A stretch of 64,000 nt of DNA, from contig JAPYKE020000512.1 of the NCBI GenBank assembly GCA_028554795.2, positions 1-64,000 on the forward strand, written 5' to 3'. Under the pieces are notes generated by a model that did no database searches, had not been told where the DNA came from, and was given only the letters and a program-made list of their open reading frames with translations. Shown piece by piece: positions 47,979-55,699 of this stretch. This DNA is from Sinohyriopsis cumingii. Taxonomy: Eukaryota > Mollusca > Bivalvia > Unionida > Unionidae. The position numbers and the translations under genes are program-made. Each line of letters opens with the position of its first letter. Position 1 is the first letter of the stretch.

Positions 47979-48912
47979 TTACGAGTCGTGAGAGAACCGT
48001 TTTCGAAAATGGAGTTTCACCGTGACTTTTCCTTTGGTGAATGGAATATTTTGTCCCAAATCTCCTTTTATAGTAATGTTGACCGTGTCCAAATACGACT
48101 TGCTGACAGGCAAATAGTGAGGATGGACAAATTCGCGGTGGACGTGGTAAGTGTTTCCACCTTCCTCGTCAGCGTTCGTGGCAGAATCCACTTTGAAAGG
48201 AATGACACGCAGTAACGGCACGGAGGTGTGTCCCACCACGTTGTACTCCACCACATCGGAATACACGAACATCAAATTCAGTCCTTGGTTCAGTTCTACC
48301 GGGGTACGAAATAACTTGCTAAAAGAATCGTTGTCGTAATCGATGGGTAATTCGTTTTTCTTCATTATGGTCATTCTCATGTTTATGTCTCCGCCCAACA
48401 TGTCAAACAATTCAGGACAAAATAAGAAAGACATGATTTTACCCCCCTCAGGAAATTTCATCAGGAAGCGACGAGGTGTTTTGTGGTATTCCAGGGTGAC
48501 ACTTTTTTTTGGCATCCTCCAAAGCTTTCAGAAACACGCCATTAAACCTGGTGGCTATGGTGCTGACCAAATGTTGACCACTAAAATAATAGCCTGGGGG
48601 AATGAACAAGTGATGGGTGGTGTACTTTTGATTTTGTAAACGGGTTTTCTTGTCAAATTTGCCCTGGGTATCCAACCACTGTTGCACTCGTTCGTCATAA
48701 ACTTCCACATCAAATCTATTTTCATTGGGAAGGACATTGAGGACTTGGGTCGGGTGAATGATTTCCACTAAAGCCACTTCCCAATGGGCTTCGTGATCTA
48801 AGGGGATGGCCTGAGGTAATTTGGCCGTGTAACAGCACAACGTGTTGTTGGGAAACACCTCCATGGAACTGTCACTGGGTAAGGTTAAGTAAAATTGGTT
48901 TTGGTGACTCAT
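47979..48912 (-). pseudogene. Minor capsid (penton-like) protein, frameshifted
   Basis: The vertex capsid protein of the predicted virion. The first half (from ATG 48,912) contains MSHQNQFYLTLPSDSSMEVF and HWEVALVEIIHP, the usual opening of Polinton minor capsids. The second half, in a different frame, runs to 47,979 with LNLMFVYSDVVEY and VPLLRVIPF. The switch lies at a run of eight A on the coding strand (48,503-48,510), so a single-base slip accounts for it. Total length of about 310 codons is normal for the family. A sequencing error at the run is possible and should be excluded. Confidence 0.85.
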
Positions 48913-49337
48913 AATTCCAGAGTTCTGTGGCTGTCCGAGGGGTTACTGGACATCAGAGGCGTGTCTCCGCCCAAAATGGGGTTCTGGTTGTGATTGTGGT
49001 TGGAGTGGTGGCTGGCACTGGCACTGGACACAAGGTTCCCGTGGTTCCCGTTCGAGGAGAATTTCAGGGAGGGATTGGGAAGCAGGTAACCGATGCAACT
49101 GCTCAAAAAAATAGTCCACAATTGTTTGTCTCCTTGTTGCAAACTCAAATTGGCAATGGCTGCCCCGATGACACAATACACCACGAAGATTTGGCAGAAA
49201 AAGAAGACTTGCGTTTTAGGCACACGTTCTCCACACCACACCCACAAGGGTTGTTTTTGTAAATCTTGCACAGAAGAACTGGGTGAAGGAGGAGTGGTCG
49301 ACGTAGCTGCGTCTGTGTTAAAAGGCATGATGGTCAC
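48909..49337 (-). CDS. Two-span membrane protein (142 aa)
   Basis: An intact frame overlapping the minor capsid start by 4 bp and the integrase stop by 4 bp. It has a serine/threonine-rich N-terminus, then LWVWCGERVPKTQ, a membrane segment at residues about 43-64 (VFFFCQIFVVYCVIGAAIAN), a second at about 73-86, and a histidine/asparagine-rich C-terminal tail. A protein with two membrane segments next to the minor capsid is typical of Polintons; it may sit in a virion inner membrane. Function is inferred from position only. Confidence 0.75.
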   Translation of the reverse strand: MTIMPFNTDAATSTTPPSPSSSVQDLQKQPLWVWCGERVPKTQVFFFCQIFVVYCVIGAAIANLSLQQGDKQLWTIFLSSCIGYLLPNPSLKFSSNGNHGNLVSSASASHHSNHNHNQNPILGGDTPLMSSNPSDSHRTLEL

Positions 49338-50482
49338 TTCTTTTTATAGTCGATGACTTGCGAAGCGTCGATCCAAGAATCAAAACTGGGTGGATATCCT
49401 TTCCAACGTACTTTGACTTCTTTGACACGTCGTTTGCCCACTTTACGGGTTCTGCGTTCGAGAATGCTTTCGATGTCGTACACGTCGTCTTCTTTTTTGG
49501 TCACACGTTGTAACTCGGGCAAATAAAACGTTCCTTTGAGCACTTCTCCGTTCATGTCTTCCAATTTATAGACGGCAGGATGACGACCATGCACTCGTCC
49601 AGTGACACGAAACAATTCTGTCGTCCAGTTAGGTAAGTAACCTTTGTCGAAAGTGCGTTTGGTTGTGCCAATGCGCACCCAATCTCCACCGGCCAACTCT
49701 CCACTTTTCTTAGGGACAGCCCTCGTCGGGAACGTACCAAACAGGCGCTCAAACACCAACACTTCGTTCTCGGGAGTCACTTCTTGCGGGGCACGTCCAA
49801 TGCTTCGATGGTAACATTGGTTGTACGCTTGCACCAGGTGCGGTAAGATGTCGATGTACTTCAGAGTGTGGTGATGCGTAAAATATTTCCACATGCGTTT
49901 TTTCAAAGTGCGTTGAAAACGTTCCACGATGCTGGCTTTTGTTTCGGGATTCTCGGTGGTAAAAAAATGAATGTCACGTTTCTTTAATTCTTTTTGGAAA
50001 GCTTGGTTCAGAAATTCGGTACCTTTGTCCGTTTGCCATCGAAGAGGGTGACGACCGCTTTGTTTCAACACTCGTTGCAGGGCTCGCACTAACTCGCTGC
50101 TCGATTTGGAAGTCAAGGGTACGACCCAGGCAAATTTGGAAAAGACGTCGATGACACAAAACAAATATTTGTAGCCGCGGTTGTAGCTGGCCAAATGAGA
50201 GACATCGGCTAAATCGGCTTGCCATTGATGATCGATGCCTTCCACTCGGGTGCGACTTCTGGCAAACTTGCGTCGAATGGGTTTGTGTAAAGTGTAGGTA
50301 GCTTGTTCTTGCAACCATCGTTGCACTTGAGGTAAACGGAGACTTTTCAATCGAGTTTTGGCAGCACGATACAATTTTTGAACTCCTGCGTAACCTGCAG
50401 GATGAGAGGGATCGTAGTAAATGCTGGCTAAGACTTTTTCCATATTTTTTTGTGTTTGTTTGTGTGTTAATAAGGCACCCAC
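49334..50482 (-). CDS. rve integrase with C-terminal chromodomain
   Basis: Inserts the element into host DNA and creates the 6-bp duplication. The catalytic triad is intact: Asp90 (QWQADLAD), Asp152 (WQTDKGTEF) and Glu187 (ASIVERFQ), with 35 residues between the last two as in retroviral integrases. The C-terminus (about residues 333-382) is a chromodomain (YDIESILERR, VRWKGYPPSFDSWI), which could steer insertion to chosen chromatin. No HHCC zinc motif is seen at the N-terminus. An alternative start at 50,443 (MEKVLASIYY) would remove 13 residues. One of the few core genes without damage. Confidence 0.93.
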   Translation of the reverse strand: MGALLTHKQTQKNMEKVLASIYYDPSHPAGYAGVQKLYRAAKTRLKSLRLPQVQRWLQEQATYTLHKPIRRKFARSRTRVEGIDHQWQADLADVSHLASYNRGYKYLFCVIDVFSKFAWVVPLTSKSSSELVRALQRVLKQSGRHPLRWQTDKGTEFLNQAFQKELKKRDIHFFTTENPETKASIVERFQRTLKKRMWKYFTHHHTLKYIDILPHLVQAYNQCYHRSIGRAPQEVTPENEVLVFERLFGTFPTRAVPKKSGELAGGDWVRIGTTKRTFDKGYLPNWTTELFRVTGRVHGRHPAVYKLEDMNGEVLKGTFYLPELQRVTKKEDDVYDIESILERRTRKVGKRRVKEVKVRWKGYPPSFDSWIDASQVIDYKKK

Positions 50483-51107
50483 TCTTGGAAGATGCTACTC
50501 TTTTTCTCTTGGGGTATTTTCTTGGATTGCAATGCTTTGCGTGTGCGACCGGCAATAGGTGTTGAAGAGGAGGATGTCTGAGCGGGGGATATCGGTTCTT
50601 GTTTCACTTCTGTCTTCACTTCTGTCTTCACTTTCTTTTTCTCTTGTGATGAAGAAGGGGTGGCCATCATCTTTTTAATCCATCCAATTCTGGAGGTAGG
50701 TGGTGTTGTTAACTTGCGTACTTTTTCTGGTGGAGTTTGAAACCCTTTTTCTTCTTCTTCTTCTCCTTTTTCTGTCTTGGTCACTGGTAGTGGTGGTACT
50801 GGTACTGGTACTGGTGATGGTGCTGGACTTTTCAACAAGGTCTTAAAATCTTTCAAAGTGGGTAGAGCTGTTTCGTCTAAAGCTTTCTGGTGAAAGAGTT
50901 GCAGTCGTTGAAGAGTTGACCGTACTTTTGCGATTTTTCTGTTTCGGACAAATCTTGGCGATCCATCAAGGACTGCAATTCGTGTTGTAACTGGGACATC
51001 TCGCTCAAATGGGGATTGGGACGTAAATGCGGGGTGCGTTGTTCTTGCCACCGATGGTATTCCATCCATCGTTTGTAAGGCACTAAAGCTAGTTTTCGTC
51101 CTTCCAT
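50467..51107 (-). pseudogene. Conserved Polinton structural-type protein, frameshifted
   Basis: It starts MEGRKLALVPYKRWMEYHRW, a block seen at the start of a widespread Polinton protein of unknown role. The frame changes near 50,900, after SETEKSQKYGQL, and the second frame continues to 50,467 with a proline/serine-rich and lysine-rich tail including KVKTEVKTEVKQE. A TATA-like AGATAAAAAGG lies at about 51,152-51,162. Total about 213 codons. A single-base indel accounts for the break. Confidence 0.68.
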
Positions 51108-51156
51108 GGGTTTGTCAGGGGTCGATTCTGAGATCTTGGGACTTCCGAGGGCCTTT

Positions 51157-51543
51157 TTATCTTGCTCCCACCAGTCCTCCCAACATGGTTCCCAAGACTC
51201 CTTTCAGTATGGGACCTAACAAGAGGGGTAAAATGCCTCCACGTTGGACCAACAGCTTCTTTTTTTGACGAATGGGAATTTTCTTTTGAACCATTTGGCG
51301 AAGAACGTGACGATGTTTGCTTAAGCATTGTTTCTGGTGTTTGGACAAAGGGATCGTGCCTTTCAAGACGTTCAAACAGCATTCGCACACGGTATCGATG
51401 ACCTCTTTGGAGGCCGATTGAATGAGTTTTTTTCGTAGAGGTGGAGAAGCTTTGGACAGGACAGATAACATGTCTCCATGTTTGACTAAACGTGGTGGTA
51501 GTCCTTTCCTTTTCTTTCCTTGGGGTTTTCTGGAGGGTGACAT
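51157..51543 (-). CDS. Small basic core-type protein with hydrophobic C-terminus (128 aa)
   Basis: A conserved Polinton/adintovirus protein, compared by others with adenovirus core protein X. It has a basic N-terminus (SPSRKPQGKKRKG), a helical centre with CECCLNVLKGTIPLSKHQK, KKKLLVQRGGILPLLLGPIL and a glycine-rich hydrophobic end. The frame is open back to 51,624, but a TATA box (GTATAAAA, 51,601-51,608) lies inside that extension, so the ATG at 51,543 is chosen. It is a paralogue of the N-terminal half of the next gene upstream (51,780-52,538). Likely a DNA-condensing or membrane-active virion protein, by inference. Confidence 0.75.
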   Translation of the reverse strand: MSPSRKPQGKKRKGLPPRLVKHGDMLSVLSKASPPLRKKLIQSASKEVIDTVCECCLNVLKGTIPLSKHQKQCLSKHRHVLRQMVQKKIPIRQKKKLLVQRGGILPLLLGPILKGVLGTMLGGLVGAR

Positions 51544-51779
51544 CTTTGAGTCTTCAGGAGCACCAAAAAACACTGATACCCCGACTTGGTCACAGGCCTT
51601 TTTTATACTGGAACGCGTCGCCACTGATTGTCTTTACGTCGTATTAGTTTGAGGACAGGCATGACACGTCGTGCAGAGGTACGCAACGGACTAAATCGAG
51701 CCAGTTCTTGCTTGGACAAATCCAGTAAACTTTGTAACATGCCCGATCTTTCTTGGACTTTGATTTTGGGAGAAGGTAC

Positions 51780-52538
51780 TTAGTGAGCAGCAGCCACTGC
51801 CACTAAATTGGAGGGTCCTGCTACTGGGGAAGTTCTTTTTGGGGTCATCAACGGAGAAGTTCTTGGTGTAATCAACGTCTCCAAGTACTCTTCAGTTCTT
51901 GGTGTCATCAACGGAGAAGTGGATGAACGTGAGGATGCCAGAGACGCAGTCACTGGTTTGCGAGTGTAAAGTTGCGTCCTGGCCGAAGTGCCTCTCTTGC
52001 GACTAGTTTTCTTCTGTGGACTTTTCTTTTTCTGGGGACTTTTTCTCTGTTTCTTTTTCTGGGGGCTTCTTTTCTTTTTCCGGGGTGGTGTCTGGTAAGA
52101 GGAGGGTCCCGCCACTGGAGAAGTTCTCCTTGGGGACCTGGTCTTTTTCTTTTTCTTCTTGGGGCTTCGTTGGACTTTTTTCTTGGGTATAACTTTGGGG
52201 GCATTAGGATCCCATCTTAAGAGAGAGCGAATGATGACCCCTCCTAGAGTACCGCTCCCTCCAGGTTTCAAAATGATTTGTTTTTTGGTTTGAGTGTCGA
52301 TGCGGGGATCGGCCAGTTGCACCAAAGCGACTTTGTTTCGATCGTAAAAGCGTTTGGTTTGATGAGGAATCTGAATGATTCCTTGGAGTATTTGACGTGC
52401 CGTCACCGTGAACCATCGTAAGACTTCTTTGAGACTAGCTTCTAAGACATGAGCTCGTATTTGTGGATTTTTTTCTCGACTGATGCCATACAAGGCACGA
52501 ATCAATTTGACGGGAAGATGCGACTGAAGGGACGTCAT
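51780..52538 (-). CDS. pX-like protein fused to an SPKK-rich histone-H1-like tail (252 aa)
   Basis: The N-terminal half (residues 1-100) follows the same pattern as the neighbouring 128-aa protein: LIRALYGISREKNPQIRAHV, a helical centre and KKQIILKPGGSGTLGGVIIR. The C-terminal half is very basic, with SPKKKKK, SPRRTSP, SPQKKKQ, SPQKKKSPQKK and two RTSPVAGPS repeats. SP(K/R)(K/R) repeats bind the DNA minor groove in histone H1 tails, so genome packing is likely. The frame is open upstream to 52,772, but a TATA box (CTATAAAA, 52,577-52,584) sits inside that, so the ATG at 52,538 is preferred. Confidence 0.78.
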   Translation of the reverse strand: MTSLQSHLPVKLIRALYGISREKNPQIRAHVLEASLKEVLRWFTVTARQILQGIIQIPHQTKRFYDRNKVALVQLADPRIDTQTKKQIILKPGGSGTLGGVIIRSLLRWDPNAPKVIPKKKVQRSPKKKKKKTRSPRRTSPVAGPSSYQTPPRKKKRSPQKKKQRKSPQKKKSPQKKTSRKRGTSARTQLYTRKPVTASLASSRSSTSPLMTPRTEEYLETLITPRTSPLMTPKRTSPVAGPSNLVAVAAAH

Positions 52539-52576
52539 GTTGACGTTGTGTGAGACAGACGAAAAAGGGTCTGAGG

Positions 52577-52584
52577 TTTTTATA
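52577..52584 (-). promoter_or_regulatory. TATA box of the SPKK-tail gene
   Basis: CTATAAAA on the minus strand, about 39 nt before the chosen ATG. It decides against the longer start. Confidence 0.6.
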
Positions 52585-52606
52585 GATTTTTTTATGTGGA
52601 GTGAAA

Positions 52607-53335
52607 TTAAGTCGAGGACGGAGACGTGTACAGGACAGGCCCTCCTTCTTGGCACCAGTGCTGAAACAAGTGGGTACGAAATCGCAAATCCTCGGGGGTT
52701 GTAGGTTTCAAATCGACGAGTAAATAGGCGTGTGGCGTTTGCGTGGCATCGTCGTACGCCTGAGTCAGCCAAGGCGTTCCTAACTGTTTGGCTAAGACTT
52801 GCACTTGCGATTTATCTCAAGGGCTTTTAAACAAGACCACGTAATGCGCATTGAGACTGATGGTGCGATGGGCTTTACTTTGTTGAAACAAATTTTGGGT
52901 AATGTAAACGACACTGGCATTACGGTGATGCCCTTTGCGCGTGAACCACAGTTTAATTTCTTCTTCGTCTTCTCCTAACATGTCGTCGAAAATGACCAAA
53001 TGGGTTTGACGGGAGTCAGAGACGATGCCGTCGTCTTCTTTAGGAATGCCTTCCACAAACACGATGGAATCGCCTTGACTTTCTCGCAAGAGGCTGTACG
53101 CCGATTGCCACTCTTTGTAACACCACACGATCCGCTGAGGTGGCAGATCGATCAAATGATGTTTATGTTCGATCAAACGTTTGACGAATTCGGTTTTGCC
53201 TGAACCGCTAGGTCCAGCAATGAGCATGTTAAAGGGATGGCGAAGATACAAAGCCTCCCAACTGGCACGATCTAAGTGTTCGTCGATGACTTTGACAGTA
53301 GAGGAAGAGGGAGCAGAGACAGCAGAGGTAGCCAT
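52607..53335 (-). pseudogene. A32/FtsK-type genome-packaging ATPase, one nonsense codon
   Basis: The motor that would fill the capsid with DNA. It has Walker A AGPSGSGKTEF (residues 40-50), Walker B THLVIFDDML (111-120) and a VYITQNLF sensor motif. A TGA at 52,817-52,819 ends the first frame after 172 residues (LFKSP). The same frame continues without further breaks for 70 codons to 52,607 with text that belongs to the family's C-terminus. Total about 243 codons, the normal size. TATA box GTATATAAAC at 53,380-53,390. Confidence 0.88.
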
Positions 53336-53380
53336 AGTGTGAGAAATGTCATTTGTGACACGAAAACAAACAAGACGAGA

Positions 53381-53390
53381 GTTTATATAC
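53381..53390 (-). promoter_or_regulatory. TATA box of the ATPase gene
   Basis: GTATATAAAC on the minus strand, about 46 nt before the ATPase ATG and next to the poly(A) signal (53,406-53,411) of the gene before it; the two genes are packed with almost no gap. Confidence 0.6.
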
Positions 53391-53405
53391 TTTTTTCAGA
53401 ACACG

Positions 53406-53411
53406 TTTATT
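53406..53411 (-). terminator. Poly(A) signal after the membrane-anchor gene
   Basis: AATAAA on the minus strand, 7 nt after the stop codon at 53,419. Supports ordinary polyadenylation for this gene. Confidence 0.55.
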
Positions 53412-53418
53412 GAATGTT

Positions 53419-54140
53419 TCAAACATGAATACGAAAGACAAAAATACATAAAAGCCAAAGGCTTAAGTACAAGGATAAAAGGCACATGATAACCATTAAC
53501 GTGGAATAAACACAAGTGTCTGTACAACATGTTTTGGGTAATGTTCTAACCAGTTCTATAGTAGGGGGTAAGGTTACACAAGTGTCCTCCCGAAAGGGTC
53601 TTTCAGACCTGTCCACGACAGTCCCGTCCTGGGTGACGGGTTCTTCTGGCACCGTCACTAACACGGGTTGAAAAGTAACTTTTTTCCTTGAACAACTCTC
53701 GTGCATACTGGGCCACTTCTTGGGTCCAAGCCTCAAAATCCCATTCTTTCCAGGCACGGACATCTGTCCAATGGGGATGTAAGTCACAAGCTACACACAC
53801 ATCGTCATACACGTCTTGGGTAGCTAAAAGTTGACGAATCTTTTTTTCCTGTTGAGGTCGAGAAGTATCCAGATGAAACCGCAAGGCTTTGAGCAAAAGG
53901 AGTCTCTCGTGACCATTTAAGCCATTGAGGTGGTAAGTACTGATCGTAAAGAGTCCACAAAGAATCGGCTGGTAAACGAAATCCCAGAAAACAAGTCACT
54001 AAGACACACACCACTTGTCGACCCAAATTGAATGGATACAGTTCTTGTAATAATTGATGGTAATGATCCACGGTTTGAATATGGTCATTGAGTTCCTTCC
54101 ACGGAATCTGTTGGATTACATACGACATAAGTCGTGGCAT
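53419..54140 (-). pseudogene. C-terminal membrane-anchored protein, two frameshifts
   Basis: Protein-like text runs over three frames: 54,140 to about 53,915 (YVIQQIPWKELNDHIQTVDH, FNLGRQVVCVLVTCFLGF), about 53,915 to 53,690 (CVACDLHPHWTDVRAWKEWD) and 53,690 to 53,419 (PVLVTVPEEPV and a terminal membrane segment STLMVIMCLLSLYLSLWLLC). The second switch is at a run of six A on the coding strand (53,680-53,685). A TATA box CTATAAAA lies at 54,151-54,158. It reads best as a single gene of about 240 codons damaged twice; three overlapping genes is the less likely alternative. Family not recognised. Confidence 0.55.
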
Positions 54141-54603
54141 GGCAGCCTGTTTTTATAGTCTCTTTGTTTCGGAGGCAATACACGTACTTTCTAGTCAGAC
54201 ATCTTCGTTCTCCAGTGGGGAATCTAAATGTTGCATACTGTAACCGAAACGTGAGACTTCGTTTGGATGTTTCCTCTTCCGCTAAGTAGATTCCACGTAA
54301 AATATGTCGGTAATCCTTTACCTTGTCTTCCTCAATGTGTTGTACTAGGTGAATCTCGAAGTAACCAAAATGATCAACACGTGGATGATCGGGGGGCTGG
54401 AAGTATTGAACAAGGTCTGACCACTGAAACAATTTCTGACGAATCAGTTCTCTTATACCATTCAGGTACCAGTGGTTAAAGATCTGGTGACGTAACGGAT
54501 GCAATTGTTCTTTACGTTTGACTTGTATTTTGACCAGCTCTCGGTAAATGCGTTCTCTCAATTCCACAGGCAAAGCACGAATGTTCTCTAGCAAAGTATC
54601 CAT
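54085..54603 (-). CDS. F-box-like protein 1 (172 aa)
   Basis: An intact frame starting MDTLLENIRALPVELRERIY. The LPxEL-x-x-x-IY block at the N-terminus is the core of an F-box, the module that docks proteins to Skp1-cullin ubiquitin ligases. The remainder has no recognisable domain. The neighbouring gene at 54,625-54,981 carries the same block, so the two are a tandem pair. Role in redirecting host protein degradation is inference from the motif alone. Confidence 0.6.
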   Translation of the reverse strand: MDTLLENIRALPVELRERIYRELVKIQVKRKEQLHPLRHQIFNHWYLNGIRELIRQKLFQWSDLVQYFQPPDHPRVDHFGYFEIHLVQHIEEDKVKDYRHILRGIYLAEEETSKRSLTFRLQYATFRFPTGERRCLTRKYVYCLRNKETIKTGCHATTYVVCNPTDSVEGTQ

Positions 54604-54624
54604 GAATAGGTCAGTCCGTACAAT

Positions 54625-54981
54625 TCACAATCTTCTCCTAGAGCAAAAGTAATCCACATAGTGAGTAATTTCTGACCACTGCCATTTAGGGTAACGTCCA
54701 AGAATGTCACTGAACTCTTTTGATGCAAACGGTCTAAAGTAATACAATAGGACGAATGCACACTTGACCCAAAGAAATCTAACACACTGGTTGACTTTTT
54801 TCACTTTCCTCTTGTGAATTTCACGGCACAAAAGTTCTACAGTGACCCATTGAGATTTCACTCTGGCAAGTCCTTGCCAAACTTCCTTGTAAATCTTCTC
54901 TTGCAGTTCTTTAGGTAATGATTCAATATCGTTTTTGAAATGAAGTTTAAATACTGGTCTCGTTGATGTCCAACATTTCAC
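54625..54981 (-). CDS. F-box-like protein 2 (118 aa)
   Basis: The N-terminus KNDIESLPKELQEKIYKEVW has the same F-box-like LPxELxxxIY core as the next gene. A hydrophobic stretch lies at about residues 66-84 (VRFLWVKCAFVLLYYFRPF). Shorter than its neighbour; an additional Met start is not obvious. No further domain recognised. Confidence 0.55.
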   Translation of the reverse strand: MKCWTSTRPVFKLHFKNDIESLPKELQEKIYKEVWQGLARVKSQWVTVELLCREIHKRKVKKVNQCVRFLWVKCAFVLLYYFRPFASKEFSDILGRYPKWQWSEITHYVDYFCSRRRL

Positions 54982-55028
54982 TCCTAGCTAAACTGGTTTC
55001 TTCTTCGTCAACGACATGGTAAGTTACT

Positions 55029-55667
55029 TTAATGTCTCGGTCCCACTAAGGGTAAGTAATGACAATTCGGTGACCATCGAGCATGTTCTACGTAGGCCGA
55101 ATCTTGCGGTTCCCAGTAATGAAGTGACACACCGCAACTGAAGCACTTGACTTTATCTCCTTCGCCCAAGTAGAAAAATCCAGCTCTGGCTAATTCTTCG
55201 GGGGTCGGTCCTCCCAGATACTTAGGCCATTTTCCTTTGAACGATTGAAGACGATTTTCAAAGTCACAGTATTCCGACAAACGCACAGGAAACGAATATT
55301 CGTCTTTCACAGGTTCGTTTCGATGAGGGTTGGGTGACATGAACAGGAGTTTCCTCAGGGCTGGATGACATCCGTAGGGGGGTAGACGTGAAGGTGAACA
55401 TTCCCTTTTAAAACGAAACCCAGTAAAATGTCCAAGAGGACGAACGGCATCACTTTCGCATCCCTCAGGTTTGACACGCACAGCATCCCTTTCCATGATA
55501 GGGGTAGTGACACTAAAGTTCCCACGATGCTTTACGGCATCGCTAAGGTCACAACGTACAGCATCGTACCCATCGCAAGGCTCACAATCGCATTCCACTT
55601 CAGAAGCCTCACACTTGAATTGTGCCTTTCTAAACAACTTGTTTTGTGTTTCTCTGAAAGTATTCAT
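55029..55667 (-). CDS. BIR-domain (IAP-like) protein (212 aa)
   Basis: A probable inhibitor of apoptosis. The C-terminal third is a single BIR domain with a perfect C-x2-C-x16-H-x6-C zinc site (CFSC ... EHARWSPNC) preceded by RLQSFKGKWP and the typical ARAGFFYLGEGD turn. The N-terminal half has four short DAVR/DAVK-centred repeats (residues about 33-82). There is no RING domain. A TATA box (GTATATAAAAA, 55,723-55,733) overlaps the 3' end of the polymerase gene. Blocking host cell death during replication is the family's known role in viruses; here it is inferred. Confidence 0.88.
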   Translation of the reverse strand: MNTFRETQNKLFRKAQFKCEASEVECDCEPCDGYDAVRCDLSDAVKHRGNFSVTTPIMERDAVRVKPEGCESDAVRPLGHFTGFRFKRECSPSRLPPYGCHPALRKLLFMSPNPHRNEPVKDEYSFPVRLSEYCDFENRLQSFKGKWPKYLGGPTPEELARAGFFYLGEGDKVKCFSCGVSLHYWEPQDSAYVEHARWSPNCHYLPLVGPRH

Positions 55668-55699
55668 CTTGTTCGCTCGGTCTTGGTAGTCACAATGAA

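Noticed and set aside
48503-48510. Programmed slippage at A8 in the minor capsid gene
   Set aside because: Possible, but several unrelated genes in the element are also broken; without comparison to other copies decay is preferred.
51089-51388. Separate 99-codon minus-strand gene overlapping the 128-aa protein
   Set aside because: It overlaps in another frame, lacks a promoter and has no family-like text; the overlapping frame is the conserved one.
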